The notes: generated from the sequence alone by a model not told the origin. A DNA stretch of 64,000 bases from BAIKAL-G1 sp943369525 (GCA_943369525.1 CALRNL020000005.1:124001-188000), one strand, 5' to 3'; numbered from the stretch's first letter, positions 1-8,294 are shown. Numbers and translations: made by a program.

Positions 1-2
1 CT

Positions 3-416
3 CGCATTGCCCTAGATTGCGTTGGGGGCTGGCTTGCGATCCGGATGGTGATCACCTTGGTGTTCATTGATGCCCTGTTGTTGGTGCCGGCGGCCAAGCC
101 AAGCTTGCTGCTGGGTCAGATTCTTGCCTACATTCCCTTTTTTATCATGGTTTGGGGATGGCTTTTTTGGCGGATTGATTGCTGCGGACGCCCCTTCTCT
201 CAGCAAATCATTAAGATCTCTGAGGCCACGCCACCGATCACCTCCTTCGACTACTACGAGGCCTCCCTCTATTCCGTGATCAACAAGGGGCTCTCTGGCT
301 TTCGGGGCAAAACACGAGCCGGCAGCATGGTGAAAATAACCCATGATTTGATGCTGATCAACATATGGGGATTGGTTTTGGCTCGGGCCTATGGGGTGGT
401 GCAAAAGATGCTTTAG
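3..416 (+). CDS. C-terminal part of a membrane protein (5' partial)
   Basis: The frame is open from the window edge, so the gene starts upstream and only about 137 C-terminal residues are visible. Two hydrophobic stretches (LVFIDALLLV and ILAYIPFFIMVWGWLFW) look like transmembrane helices. A third, weaker one lies near the C-terminus (LMLINIWGLVLARAYG). Between them is a polar region with SFDYYEASLYSVINKG. The short re-entrant-looking segment before the last helix faintly recalls ion-channel proteins, but no selectivity-filter motif is present and I do not assign a function. Its stop overlaps the stop of the convergent FAD monooxygenase by 4 bp. Confidence 0.5.
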   Translation, partial: RIALDCVGGWLAIRMVITLVFIDALLLVPAAKPSLLLGQILAYIPFFIMVWGWLFWRIDCCGRPFSQQIIKISEATPPITSFDYYEASLYSVINKGLSGFRGKTRAGSMVKITHDLMLINIWGLVLARAYGVVQKML

Positions 417-1654
417 GGGCCGGCCCCTTTCCCTTGCCCCGATTGCTGCCAGGCCTCTTGGTAGCTCAGGTTTCCATCCTTCGCCAATTGCACACCTAGG
501 CGACCGAATTTAGCAGCCAAAATAACCTGCAGGCGGGATAGTTTCTTGGATTGATATTGGGCCATGGCAATCTGGCGCAAGGCATCGGATTCGGCGTGCC
601 ATTGGCGGCTGAAGGCGGCCAAGCCTTCGGCCAGGGAATCGCGGTGGCTGGCCACACCCTGGGCCAGCAGCGTCGCCCCTTCCATGGCCGCATTCACCCC
701 CTGTCCCACGGGAGGCACGGGGGCCGCCGCATCGCCCAGCAGGGCGACCCGACCGACGACCAAAGCGGAGCAGCGCTTTGCTTTGCCCGTGGGCAGGCAG
801 TCCCGCTGGCAAAAGGCTTCCACCATGGCGTCCGAGGCAAAATGGCGCAACAGGGGGTGGGTTTGATCGAACAGGTCGGCGGCCTCCCGAAACGAGGCAA
901 ATTGCCTGGGTGCGGCAAAGCCGATCTGGCAGAACCAGCGGGGATCGCCGGGGCCCAGGGGACCATTAATCGCGCCGGCAACGGCAAGCACCGGGTGGGT
1001 TGCCAACACATAGAGATAGTTGGCATCCAATTCATCGAGATGCTGGTCAAGGTGCAACATCATGGCGTGGTTGCCCAGATCCATCGATTGCACCGAAAAG
1101 CCGGGCTCCTGGTCACTTAAGGCTCGCCGCAGCCCACTGCCGCCGCCGTCACAGGCCACCACCAGGTCAAACTGACGCACCTCGCTGCTGCCGGTGGCGC
1201 GCCAGGTGAGTTGCAGCTCGCCCCGCTCGGCATTGGCCAGCTGGGCTTCCACGCCAAAGTGGAGGTCTACGGAGTTTGCGTAGTGGTGCAGGAGGTGGGC
1301 CTGCAGGGAGCGGCAGATGTCCCCCCGGCTACCGGTCCATCCCTGGCTGCCATAGGGTTCAACGATGAAGCCCCAACCGAGTCGACGCATCCAGGGGGCA
1401 GGGGCGATCTTGATGCCCTTGAAGGCAATCAGGTCGGCATCGAATCGCTCCGTGATGCCAATGGCCCTAGCGGCATTGAAACCATGGCCCGTGATGTCGA
1501 TGGTGTAGCTGCGATTGGGGTTATAGGTGGCCACCTCGCCATGATCCTGGTCCCGGTCAAACAGCTGGATCTGGTAGCCGCCTGCTTGAGCGAGGGCGCA
1601 GGCAAAGGTGAGTCCGGCGGGACCGGCACCAACAACGGCAATATTGACGTGCAC
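413..1654 (-). CDS. FAD-dependent monooxygenase (aromatic hydroxylase family)
   Basis: A 413-residue flavoprotein of the PHBH/UbiH/kynurenine-3-monooxygenase fold. The dinucleotide-binding GxGxxG lies at residues 9-14 (GAGPAG), a DG motif at about 169-170 (ACDGGG), and the second FAD signature GD...P..GQG.N at about 307-321. The N-terminal NRSYTIDITGHG segment resembles kynurenine-3-monooxygenase-like members. The expected reaction is NAD(P)H- and O2-dependent hydroxylation of an unknown substrate. The start is GTG, preceded by AGGA at a good distance, with no in-frame ATG upstream. Two identical-architecture inverted repeats lie 130-180 bp upstream and may be its operators. No pathway partner is adjacent. 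Confidence 0.8.
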   Translation of the reverse strand: MHVNIAVVGAGPAGLTFACALAQAGGYQIQLFDRDQDHGEVATYNPNRSYTIDITGHGFNAARAIGITERFDADLIAFKGIKIAPAPWMRRLGWGFIVEPYGSQGWTGSRGDICRSLQAHLLHHYANSVDLHFGVEAQLANAERGELQLTWRATGSSEVRQFDLVVACDGGGSGLRRALSDQEPGFSVQSMDLGNHAMMLHLDQHLDELDANYLYVLATHPVLAVAGAINGPLGPGDPRWFCQIGFAAPRQFASFREAADLFDQTHPLLRHFASDAMVEAFCQRDCLPTGKAKRCSALVVGRVALLGDAAAPVPPVGQGVNAAMEGATLLAQGVASHRDSLAEGLAAFSRQWHAESDALRQIAMAQYQSKKLSRLQVILAAKFGRLGVQLAKDGNLSYQEAWQQSGQGKGAGP

Positions 1655-1784
1655 AGGAGTTTTTCCTGGAAATTTTCAGAGGATTGCTTCATAGGACTAG
1701 GCCCATGAAATTCAACCCTAGCAGCACATCTCGAAAAAAAATCAGCTAGGCCAATTTTGCCGCTGCCCATGGGAGGCCCCGCAA

Positions 1785-1836
1785 TATCGTCAATGGTCGA
1801 TAGCAAAGATCCTTGCAATATCGACCCTGGACGATA
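1785..1836. promoter_or_regulatory. Paired inverted repeats TATCG-N8-CGATA (possible operator)
   Basis: Two copies of TATCG, 8 bp, CGATA occupy 1785-1802 and 1819-1836, with centres 34 bp apart (about three helical turns). Both are embedded in a longer near-repeat beginning GCAATATCG and ending CGATAG, with 19 of 23 positions identical. They lie upstream of the minus-strand FAD monooxygenase and beyond the acnB terminator. The layout fits two dimer sites of one regulator acting on the monooxygenase. The regulator is unknown. Confidence 0.5.
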
Positions 1837-1910
1837 GTTACAGCCTGGGCGACCATATTAATCAAGAGGCCCAACCGGATCATGGCTGCCCCTGATTGGT
1901 TGCGCCGCAT

Positions 1911-1934
1911 AAAAAAGGGCTTGCGTCCAAGCCC
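1911..1934 (-). terminator. Rho-independent terminator of acnB
   Basis: Read on the minus strand, a perfect 7-bp stem GGGCTTG/CAAGCCC with the 4-nt loop GACG is followed at once by six T residues. It lies about 50 bp past the acnB stop codon. This is a textbook intrinsic terminator and separates acnB from the downstream monooxygenase. Confidence 0.9.
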
Positions 1935-1984
1935 CTGGGTCGTCCCTGAATGGTCTTCAGCCGATCTCCGATCGCCGCCTGATC

Positions 1985-4585
1985 TCACACCCCCGCCAAC
2001 ACCTGGGCCTCCTCCTCGCTGCTTACCACCCGGCCCTGATCTTCAAAGCCGGCGAGTTGGTCGAAGTTGAGATAGCGGTAGATCTCGGCCTGTTGGGGGT
2101 TGATCTTGGCGGCGGCGATCGCCAGGTATTGCTCCTTGGTGGGGATGCGGCCCAGCTGGGCGCAAACGGCGGCCAGTTCGGCGCTGCCCAGATACACCTG
2201 GGCGCCGTTGCCCAGGCGATTATTGAAGTTACGCGTGCTGGTGGAAAACACGGTGGTGTTGTCCTCCACCCGGGCCTGGTTGCCCATGCAAAGCGAGCAG
2301 CCGGGCATCTCCATGCGGGAGCCCGCCTTCTCGAAGATGGCGTAATAGCCCTCGGTTTTGAGCATCTCCTCGTCCATGCGGGTGGGCGGACACACCCACA
2401 GCTGGGCCCCATTGGCGCCCTGGCCCTCCAACACCTTGGCGGCGGCCCGGTAGTGGCCGATGTTGGTCATGCAGGAGCCGATGAACACCTCATCAACCGG
2501 TGTGCCGGCCTCTTCTGAGAGCAGTTTGACGTTGTCGGGATCGTTGGGGCAGGCCAGGATCGGCTCGGTGATTTCATCGAGGTTGATCTCGATCACGGCC
2601 GCATACTCGGCGTCGGCATCGGCCTCCAGCAACACCGGATTGGCCAGCCAGGCCTCCATCGCCTTGATGCGGCGGGCCATGGTGCGGGCATCGCTGTAGC
2701 CACGGGCAATCATGTTCTTGAGCAGGGCCACATTGCTGCGCAGGTATTCGCTCACCGTGTCCACCGACAGCTTGATCGTGCTGCCGGCGCAGGAGCGCTC
2801 TGCCGTGGCATCGGTGAGTTCAAAGGCCTGCTCGAGTTTGAGATCGGGCAGCCCCTCGATTTCCATAATCCGGCCACTGAAGATGTTGATCTTGCCGGCC
2901 TTGGCCACGGTGAGCAGCCCCTGCTGGATCGCCACGTAGGGGATGGCGTTGACCACATCGCGCAGGGTCACGCCCGGTTGCAAGGCGCCGGAGAACCGCA
3001 CCAGCACCGATTCCGGCATGTCCAGGGGCATGGCACCAATGGCGGCGGCGAAGGCCACCAGGCCCGAGCCGGCGGGGAAGGAGATGCCCAAAGGGAAGCG
3101 GGTGTGGCTGTCGCCGCCGGTGCCCACGGTGTCGGGCAGCAGCATGCGATTGAGCCAGCTGTGGATGATGCCGTCGCCAGGGCGCAGGGCCACGCCGCCG
3201 CGGGAACTGATGAAGTCGGGCAGTTCGGCGTGGGTCTTGAGGTCGACGGGCTTGGGGTAGGCGGCGGTGTGGCAGAAGCTCTGCATCACCAGATCGGCCG
3301 AGAAGCCCAGGCAAGCCAGCTCCTTCATCTCATCGCGGGTCATCGGCCCGGTGGTGTCCTGGGAGCCCACGGTGGTCATCAGCGGTTCGCAGCTGGTGCC
3401 GGGCCGCACGCCCGCCAGGCCGCAGGCCTTACCGACCATCTTCTGGGCCAGGGTGAAGCCCTTGCCGGTGTCGGCCGGGGCACTGGGGCGGATGAACAGC
3501 TCACTGGGAGCCAGGCCCAGCTCGCTGCGCACCTTGTCGGTGAGGGAGCGGCCAATCAGCAGGGGAATGCGGCCGCCGGCGCGCACCTCATCGGCGATCG
3601 TGCTGGGCTTGAGCTCGAAGCGGGCCACGATCTCGCCTGCGTTGGCCTGGCCGGCGGCCCGCTCGATCGTGCCGGCGTAGGGACGAATCGTGATCACATC
3701 GCCCGAGTTGAGGGCCGACACATCACATTCGATCGGCAGGGCGCCGGAGTCTTCGGCGGTGTTGAAAAAGATCGGCGCAATCTTGCCGCCCAGCACCACA
3801 CCGCCACTGCGCTTATTCGGCACGTGGGGGATGTCGGTGCCGGTGTGCCACAGCACGGAATTGATCGCCGATTTACGCGAGCTGCCCGTGCCCACCACAT
3901 CGCCCACGTAGGCCACGGGATGGCCCTGCTGCTTGAGCTGGCTGATCAGCTCCAGGCCGCCGGGCATCCGCGTTTCCAGCATCGCCATGGCGTGCAGGGG
4001 GATGTCGGGGCGGGTGGTGGCGTGGGTCGCCGGCGAGAGGTCGTCGGTGTTGGTTTCGCCCTCCACCTTGAACACGGTGACGGTGATCTCGGCGGGCAGT
4101 TCCGCCTTGGCGGTGAACCAGTCGGCCGCAGCCCAGCTCGCCACCACCTGTTTGGCATAGGCGTTGGTTTCGGCCAGCTCCAGCACATCGTGGAAGGCGT
4201 CGTAGACCAGCAAGGTGCGGCTCAGGCCCGCGGCGGCGGCGCTGGCGATGGCCGGATCCCCGTGGGAGAGCAGGGCGATCAGGGCGCTGACGTTGTAGCC
4301 GCCGATCATGGTGGCAAGCAGGCGAACCGCTTCAAGGGGGCTCACCAGGGGGCTGGCGCTGCTGCCCTGGGCCACGGCGCTCAGCCAGGTGGCCTTCACG
4401 TAGGCGGCCCCATCCACCCCCGGGGGAATGCGTTCACTCAGCAGGTGCAGCAGCACGCCGTCTTCACCGGCGGGCGGTGCCTGCAGCAACTCGGTGAGGG
4501 CCTGGGCCTGCTCGGCGCTGAGGGGGAGGGGCGGTACGCCCTGGGCTTCCCGTTCCAGGGCGGCCTGGCGATAGGCGCTGAGCAT
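1985..4585 (-). CDS. acnB: Aconitate hydratase B
   Basis: Interconverts citrate and isocitrate in the (incomplete or modified) cyanobacterial TCA route and so feeds 2-oxoglutarate, the carbon skeleton for ammonium assimilation. About 866 residues, the AcnB length. The N-terminal HEAT-like AcnB domain is followed by the swivel domain (the GDVVGTGSSRKSAIN region) and the catalytic aconitase core. The [4Fe-4S] ligands are visible as Cys in GSCMTNIGH and the pair in GCSLCMGNQ, about residues 705, 763 and 766. The ATG at 4585 is preferred: GGAGG lies 8 nt upstream and homologues start MLSAYRQAA. In-frame ATG 4600 and TTG 4609 are weaker. Some AcnB proteins also act as 2-methylisocitrate dehydratases and as RNA-binding regulators. 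Confidence 0.96.
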   Translation of the reverse strand: MLSAYRQAALEREAQGVPPLPLSAEQAQALTELLQAPPAGEDGVLLHLLSERIPPGVDGAAYVKATWLSAVAQGSSASPLVSPLEAVRLLATMIGGYNVSALIALLSHGDPAIASAAAAGLSRTLLVYDAFHDVLELAETNAYAKQVVASWAAADWFTAKAELPAEITVTVFKVEGETNTDDLSPATHATTRPDIPLHAMAMLETRMPGGLELISQLKQQGHPVAYVGDVVGTGSSRKSAINSVLWHTGTDIPHVPNKRSGGVVLGGKIAPIFFNTAEDSGALPIECDVSALNSGDVITIRPYAGTIERAAGQANAGEIVARFELKPSTIADEVRAGGRIPLLIGRSLTDKVRSELGLAPSELFIRPSAPADTGKGFTLAQKMVGKACGLAGVRPGTSCEPLMTTVGSQDTTGPMTRDEMKELACLGFSADLVMQSFCHTAAYPKPVDLKTHAELPDFISSRGGVALRPGDGIIHSWLNRMLLPDTVGTGGDSHTRFPLGISFPAGSGLVAFAAAIGAMPLDMPESVLVRFSGALQPGVTLRDVVNAIPYVAIQQGLLTVAKAGKINIFSGRIMEIEGLPDLKLEQAFELTDATAERSCAGSTIKLSVDTVSEYLRSNVALLKNMIARGYSDARTMARRIKAMEAWLANPVLLEADADAEYAAVIEINLDEITEPILACPNDPDNVKLLSEEAGTPVDEVFIGSCMTNIGHYRAAAKVLEGQGANGAQLWVCPPTRMDEEMLKTEGYYAIFEKAGSRMEMPGCSLCMGNQARVEDNTTVFSTSTRNFNNRLGNGAQVYLGSAELAAVCAQLGRIPTKEQYLAIAAAKINPQQAEIYRYLNFDQLAGFEDQGRVVSSEEEAQVLAGV

Positions 4586-4602
4586 GCCGGAGGCCTCCAT
4601 CG

Positions 4603-4624
4603 GGATCAATCCACAGATTGATCC
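4603..4624. promoter_or_regulatory. Perfect 9-bp inverted repeat upstream of acnB
   Basis: GGATCAATC and GATTGATCC are separated only by CACA. The element ends 18 nt before the preferred acnB start and sits just upstream of its ribosome binding site. It could be a dimeric repressor site or an mRNA hairpin next to the ribosome binding site. The divergent DAHP synthase gene begins 120 bp away on the other side. Confidence 0.45.
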
Positions 4625-4743
4625 ATTGTTCTTGGCCGCGGGGCTGACGTTTAGTGGCGATCGCTGCCAAACGCCGGCCCCAGACCCGGCCGATTTCGTA
4701 GGCTGGACCCAATCCCCAGCTGTTTCAGCGCCCGCCCCCGGCC

Positions 4744-5826
4744 ATGATCCCCACCTCTGATTTGCACGTGGTGGAAACCCGGCCGCTGGTTCCCCCCGCC
4801 CTGCTGCACCAAGACCTCCCCCTCAGCGACCGCTCCGTGGCCACGGTGCAGGGGGCCCGCGAGCGCATTAAGGCGATCCTGCGCGGCGACGACCCGAGGT
4901 TGCTGGTGATCGTCGGCCCCTGCTCGGTGCACGACGTGGCCGCCGCCAAGGACTACGCCGCCGCCATTGCCACCGAGCACGCACTGCACAAAGACCAACT
5001 CGAAGTGGTGATGCGGGTCTATTTCGAGAAACCCCGCACCACCGTGGGTTGGAAGGGCCTGATCAACGATCCCCACCTCAACGGCAGCTACGACATCAAC
5101 ACCGGCCTGCGTCTGGCCCGGGAACTGCTGTTGCACCTGGCCGAACTGGGCCTGCCGGCGGCCACCGAACTGCTCGATCCGGTGGTGCCCCAGTACATCG
5201 CCGACCTGATCAGCTGGACCGCGATTGGCGCCCGCACCACCGAAAGCCAAACCCACCGGGAAATGGCCTCGGGCCTGTCGATGCCGATCGGCTTCAAGAA
5301 CGGCACCGATGGCAGTGCGATCACGGCGATCAACGCCATGGAAGCCGCCGCCCGGCCCCACCATTTTCTCGGTATCAATCACGAAGGCCACGCCGCCATC
5401 GTCACCACCACCGGCAACCCCGATGGCCACCTGGTGCTGCGCGGCGGCAAGCGCGGCACCAACTACCACGCCGAAGCGGTGCGGGAAGCGGCCGAGGCCC
5501 TGGCCAAGGACGGCCTGTCGCCCCGGCTGATGGTGGATTGCAGCCACGGCAACTCCAACAAGGACTACCGGCGCCAAAGCGAGGTGGCCGCCCAGGTGGG
5601 TGAGCAGTTGGTTGCGGGTTCGAGTCCAATCATGGGTGTGATGATCGAGAGCCACCTGGTGGCCGGCAACCAGAAGATCCCCAGCGACCTCTCCCAGCTC
5701 ACCTACGGCCAGAGCATCACCGACGCCTGCATCGACCTGGCGTCCACCCGGGAGGTGTTGGCGAACCTGGCGGCGGCGGTGGCCACGGCCCAACGGGGCC
5801 AGGCCCTGGCGTCCTGTTCGGCCTGA
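4744..5826 (+). CDS. 3-deoxy-7-phosphoheptulonate synthase (type I DAHP synthase)
   Basis: Condenses phosphoenolpyruvate and erythrose 4-phosphate to DAHP, the first step of the shikimate pathway to chorismate, aromatic amino acids and folate. At 360 residues it has the length of the enteric AroF/AroG/AroH class. Visible family segments are VGPCSVHD (metal-site Cys), the KPRTTVGWKGL-like stretch (here EKPRTTVGWKG), the GIGARTTESQ-type motif and the C-terminal VDCSHGNSNK and GVMIESHLVAGNQK blocks. Which aromatic amino acid feeds back cannot be read from sequence alone. It is transcribed divergently from acnB. pabB and pabC at 51-53 kb consume the chorismate this pathway makes. Confidence 0.95.
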   Translation: MIPTSDLHVVETRPLVPPALLHQDLPLSDRSVATVQGARERIKAILRGDDPRLLVIVGPCSVHDVAAAKDYAAAIATEHALHKDQLEVVMRVYFEKPRTTVGWKGLINDPHLNGSYDINTGLRLARELLLHLAELGLPAATELLDPVVPQYIADLISWTAIGARTTESQTHREMASGLSMPIGFKNGTDGSAITAINAMEAAARPHHFLGINHEGHAAIVTTTGNPDGHLVLRGGKRGTNYHAEAVREAAEALAKDGLSPRLMVDCSHGNSNKDYRRQSEVAAQVGEQLVAGSSPIMGVMIESHLVAGNQKIPSDLSQLTYGQSITDACIDLASTREVLANLAAAVATAQRGQALASCSA

Positions 5827-5882
5827 ACAGCGGCCCAGGGCAATCGGCATAGGGTCTGGCAGCCGGTGACCGGGGGCCAGCC

Positions 5883-6338
5883 ATGACCTATTTGCTGCAG
5901 CTTTGTGGACTGTCGGATCCGGTGCAACTCTTTTATCTGGAGCAACAGGCCAGCGCCGGCGCCCGGCCTGGGGCTGGCGCCCGGGGCCCTGATCCGTTGG
6001 GGGGTCCAGATCCGGCTCGGGGGCTAAACCCGCTTCGGGGCCTAGACCTGGCCCAGGGCGAGGCCGGGCCAGCGGGCCTGATTGGCCCCGCCTTTGCCGG
6101 CTTTCGGCCCTTCCAGCTCGACCAACTGCTCGGCTGGGCCCTGGACACGGCCGGCTGCCGCGGCTGGGACCTGGAGGCGATCCAGCGCACCGTGCTGGCG
6201 GCCTGGCTGGAGCGGGCCGAGGCAATCGACCAGTGGCAGCGGCGCCTGCGCGAGGCCCCGGCCGATCGCCGCATCGTGGCGGGCCTCGGCAGCCAGCGGG
6301 ATTGGCAGCAGCGCTGCGAGGGCCTGCTCAGGGCCTGA
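5883..6338 (+). CDS. Hypothetical protein with GP/DP-rich repeat insert
   Basis: A 151-residue protein not recognised by family. Residues 1-22 (starting MTYLLQLCGL) and the C-terminal about 90 residues (from FRPFQLDQLLGWAL, predicted helical, with DLEAIQRTVLAAWLERAEAIDQW) look like ordinary folded sequence. Between them sits a low-complexity stretch made of reiterated GPDP/RGLxP units. In DNA this appears as imperfect tandem copies of a GGGG-C-CTAGACC-like 15-18 bp unit at about 5975-6060. The 3' end overlaps the convergent kinase-like gene by 11 bp. It follows the DAHP synthase by 56 bp and may share its transcript. Confidence 0.65.
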   Translation: MTYLLQLCGLSDPVQLFYLEQQASAGARPGAGARGPDPLGGPDPARGLNPLRGLDLAQGEAGPAGLIGPAFAGFRPFQLDQLLGWALDTAGCRGWDLEAIQRTVLAAWLERAEAIDQWQRRLREAPADRRIVAGLGSQRDWQQRCEGLLRA

Positions 6339-7065
6339 CCAGGTTCCAGAGCAGGCCAACCGCCAGGGGCACGCTCAGGTTGTCGAGGCCAAAGGCGCTG
6401 AGCTGCTCCAAGCCCACGGCAACCGCTGTGATCAGCACGATGGCGGCCGCCGCCTGGGGCGGACCCGCCGCCGCCCAAGTGGCGGCGGCCGAAGCCTCAG
6501 CCGCCGGCGCCTGCAGGATCCAGAGCAGGGTCAGCACAGCGGCACTGGCGATCGCCATCGCCCCAGTGCCCACCAACGATTTGCGCTGGCCAAACAGGCT
6601 CCAGCTGGGCGATCGCACCAGGGGGCCCAGCAGGCCGGCCAGGCCATCGCCAAAGGCCATCACCAGCACCCCGGCGGCCACGGCGCCCCGATGGGCGGGC
6701 CAGAACAGGGCGACCAGCAGGGTGATCGAGGCGCCGTAGGCGACCGTGCCGTAGCTGGGCCGGTCCACGTCCTCCACGGCTGGCAGCAAGCGGTAGCGAT
6801 GGTTGAGGGCCGTGAGCAGGGTCACGGCCGCCGCCACCGGCAAGGCAACGCCGCGGCCAATCTGCAGGGCCCAGGCCAGCAGCACCACGGGCCCGGTGCC
6901 CATGTGGACCAGCTTGCGGCTCCACTCCCGCTGCTCCGGCCAGCGGCGGCGCACCAGCACGGCCAGGGCCAGCACCCAAGCCAGCCAGAGCCCCACGATC
7001 GCGATCGCCGGGCCCTGGGCCCGGGTGCCGGACCCGATCGCTTCGACCAGCTCAGAAACTCCCAA
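6328..7065 (-). CDS. Phytol kinase-like / diacylglycerol-polyprenol kinase family membrane protein
   Basis: A 245-residue integral membrane protein with six or seven hydrophobic segments, in the CTP-dependent polyprenol/phytol kinase family. Supporting segments are WSRKLVHMGTGPVVL (the conserved RKxxH near residue 50), the VMAFGDGLAGLLG motif and the following FGQRKSLVGTGAM (the G-x-KS-x-xG block). Cyanobacterial members phosphorylate phytol released from chlorophyll, salvaging it for tocopherol and chlorophyll; dolichol-kinase-like roles are the alternative. The gene lies immediately downstream of the sigma factor on the same strand (25 bp gap). Confidence 0.8.
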   Translation of the reverse strand: MGVSELVEAIGSGTRAQGPAIAIVGLWLAWVLALAVLVRRRWPEQREWSRKLVHMGTGPVVLLAWALQIGRGVALPVAAAVTLLTALNHRYRLLPAVEDVDRPSYGTVAYGASITLLVALFWPAHRGAVAAGVLVMAFGDGLAGLLGPLVRSPSWSLFGQRKSLVGTGAMAIASAAVLTLLWILQAPAAEASAAATWAAAGPPQAAAAIVLITAVAVGLEQLSAFGLDNLSVPLAVGLLWNLVRP

Positions 7066-7090
7066 CAGCCTGCGCTTCAGCCAGGGTTGA

Positions 7091-8131
7091 TCATGCCGCC
7101 CGCTCGAAGTTGGTCATCAGCCGCAGCTTCAGGATCGCCTTGGCTTCCAGCTGGCGCACCCGTTCGCGGGACACATTGATCTGACGGCCAATTTCGGCCA
7201 GGGTGAGGGGTTCACTACCCTCCAGGCCGAAGCGCATCTTGATGATTTTTTGTTCCCGTTCGTTGAGCTGGGACAGCCAATTGCCCAGGTGCTCCTTCTG
7301 GAGCGTGCGGTCCATCGAATCCATCGATTCGCCGCTAGCGGGATCGGCGATCAGTTCGCCCAGGGTGCTGCGGTCCTCTTCGCCGCGGGCATGGGCATCG
7401 AGGGAGGCGCAGGGGGCGCTCTGGGAAATCAGCTCTTCGAGCTCCTGGGGCGGCATCCCCATGGCATGGGCCAATTCCAGCCGGTAGGGCTGGCGGCCGA
7501 GGCGGTGGGAGAGCTCCCGGCTGATGCGGCGCATCTTCGAGAGCTTTTCGCTCACATGGATTGGCAGGCGGATCGTGCGGGCGCTGTTGTCGATGGCCCG
7601 GGTCATGCCCTGGCGGATCCACCAGTAGGCATAGGTGGAAAACTTGTAGCCCATGGCCGGGTCGAACTTATCGACGGCCCGCTCCAGGCCGATCGCCCCT
7701 TCCTGCACCAAATCGAGCAGCTCCAGGCCCTGGTTCTGATACTTCTTGGCGACGCTGACCACCAGGCGCAGGTTGGCGGCCATCATGCGATCCCGGGCCC
7801 GGGTGCCCATGCGGATCTGGTGGCGCTGGCGGGGCGTGATCTGGTCGGCCGGCAATTCCCGCAGGCGCTTCATCGCCTGCACATGGTGGGCCAGCTCGAT
7901 TTCTTCGGCGGGCGTGAGCAGAGGAACGCGGCCAATCGTGCTCAGATACCAACCAATGGAGTCAACCCCAAGGCGGCCACCTTGGCGACTGGCGGAGGCC
8001 CTGACCTGGGCAGGTTTGCGGGCGGGTGCCGATGCTGGCGGCGCCGAATCCTTTGGCGCTGAATGCTGCAGCTGCCCAGGAGATAACTCCTGGGGGGGTG
8101 ATGACCCCGCGGAATGCTGAGGTGTCCCCAT
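7091..8131 (-). CDS. Group 2 RpoD-family sigma factor
   Basis: A sigma-70 family factor without the long region 1.1 of the primary sigma. Region 1.2 is visible as DSIGWYLSTIGRVPLLT, region 2 as the KFSTYAYWWIRQGMTRAI block (-10 recognition), and region 4 as LTLAEIGRQINVSRERVRQLE (-35 recognition helix-turn-helix). Cyanobacteria carry several such group 2 sigmas for stress, circadian and nitrogen responses; which one this is cannot be decided here. I place the start at ATG 8131 because AGGAGG lies 9 nt upstream. An in-frame extension to 8197 adds 22 residues unlike sigma N-termini. Mature length is 346 residues. The N-terminal about 60 residues are Ser/Pro/Ala-rich and probably disordered. Confidence 0.93.
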   Translation of the reverse strand: MGTPQHSAGSSPPQELSPGQLQHSAPKDSAPPASAPARKPAQVRASASRQGGRLGVDSIGWYLSTIGRVPLLTPAEEIELAHHVQAMKRLRELPADQITPRQRHQIRMGTRARDRMMAANLRLVVSVAKKYQNQGLELLDLVQEGAIGLERAVDKFDPAMGYKFSTYAYWWIRQGMTRAIDNSARTIRLPIHVSEKLSKMRRISRELSHRLGRQPYRLELAHAMGMPPQELEELISQSAPCASLDAHARGEEDRSTLGELIADPASGESMDSMDRTLQKEHLGNWLSQLNEREQKIIKMRFGLEGSEPLTLAEIGRQINVSRERVRQLEAKAILKLRLMTNFERAA

Positions 8132-8194
8132 GACCCTCTGCCTCCTAATTTGATTTTGCCGGAATGTAGCACTCAGGCCAAATAGGCAAGGTGT

Positions 8195-8239
8195 CAAATC
8201 GGCAATGTTTGAGGGTTAGGTCCTGTTTTTGCCGATTTG
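8195..8239. promoter_or_regulatory. 11-bp perfect inverted repeat between ppk1 and the sigma gene
   Basis: CAAATCGGCAA at 8195-8205 and TTGCCGATTTG at 8229-8239 are exact reverse complements separated by 23 bp. The element lies 64-108 bp upstream of the sigma factor start and 56 bp beyond the ppk1 stop. A TTGACA hexamer (minus strand) overlaps the inner edge of one arm, but no good -10 follows at 16-18 bp. It could be a paired operator controlling the sigma gene or a long hairpin in the ppk1 3' region. Confidence 0.4.
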
Positions 8240-8294
8240 CCCATCTAACGCCTGCGAGCTGGGCTGGTTGCGCTGGCCATGGGGCCGATCGAGG

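Noticed and set aside
12..404. Minus-strand frame of 130 codons at the left edge
   Set aside because: Composition is low-information, and the plus-strand frame over the same DNA encodes convincing transmembrane segments.
2978..4621. A 547-codon open frame opposite acnB and similar long antisense frames opposite pyrG (55403-57178), urtA (45117-46520), MFS (10553-11704) and DAHP synthase (4651-6225)
   Set aside because: They are His/Gly/Arg/Gln-rich translations typical of the complement of GC-rich genes, lack family motifs, and lie fully opposite genes with intact catalytic signatures.
5610..5640. tRNA T-loop-like string GGTTCGAGTCC
   Set aside because: It is inside the DAHP synthase coding sequence and no acceptor stem or anticodon arm surrounds it.
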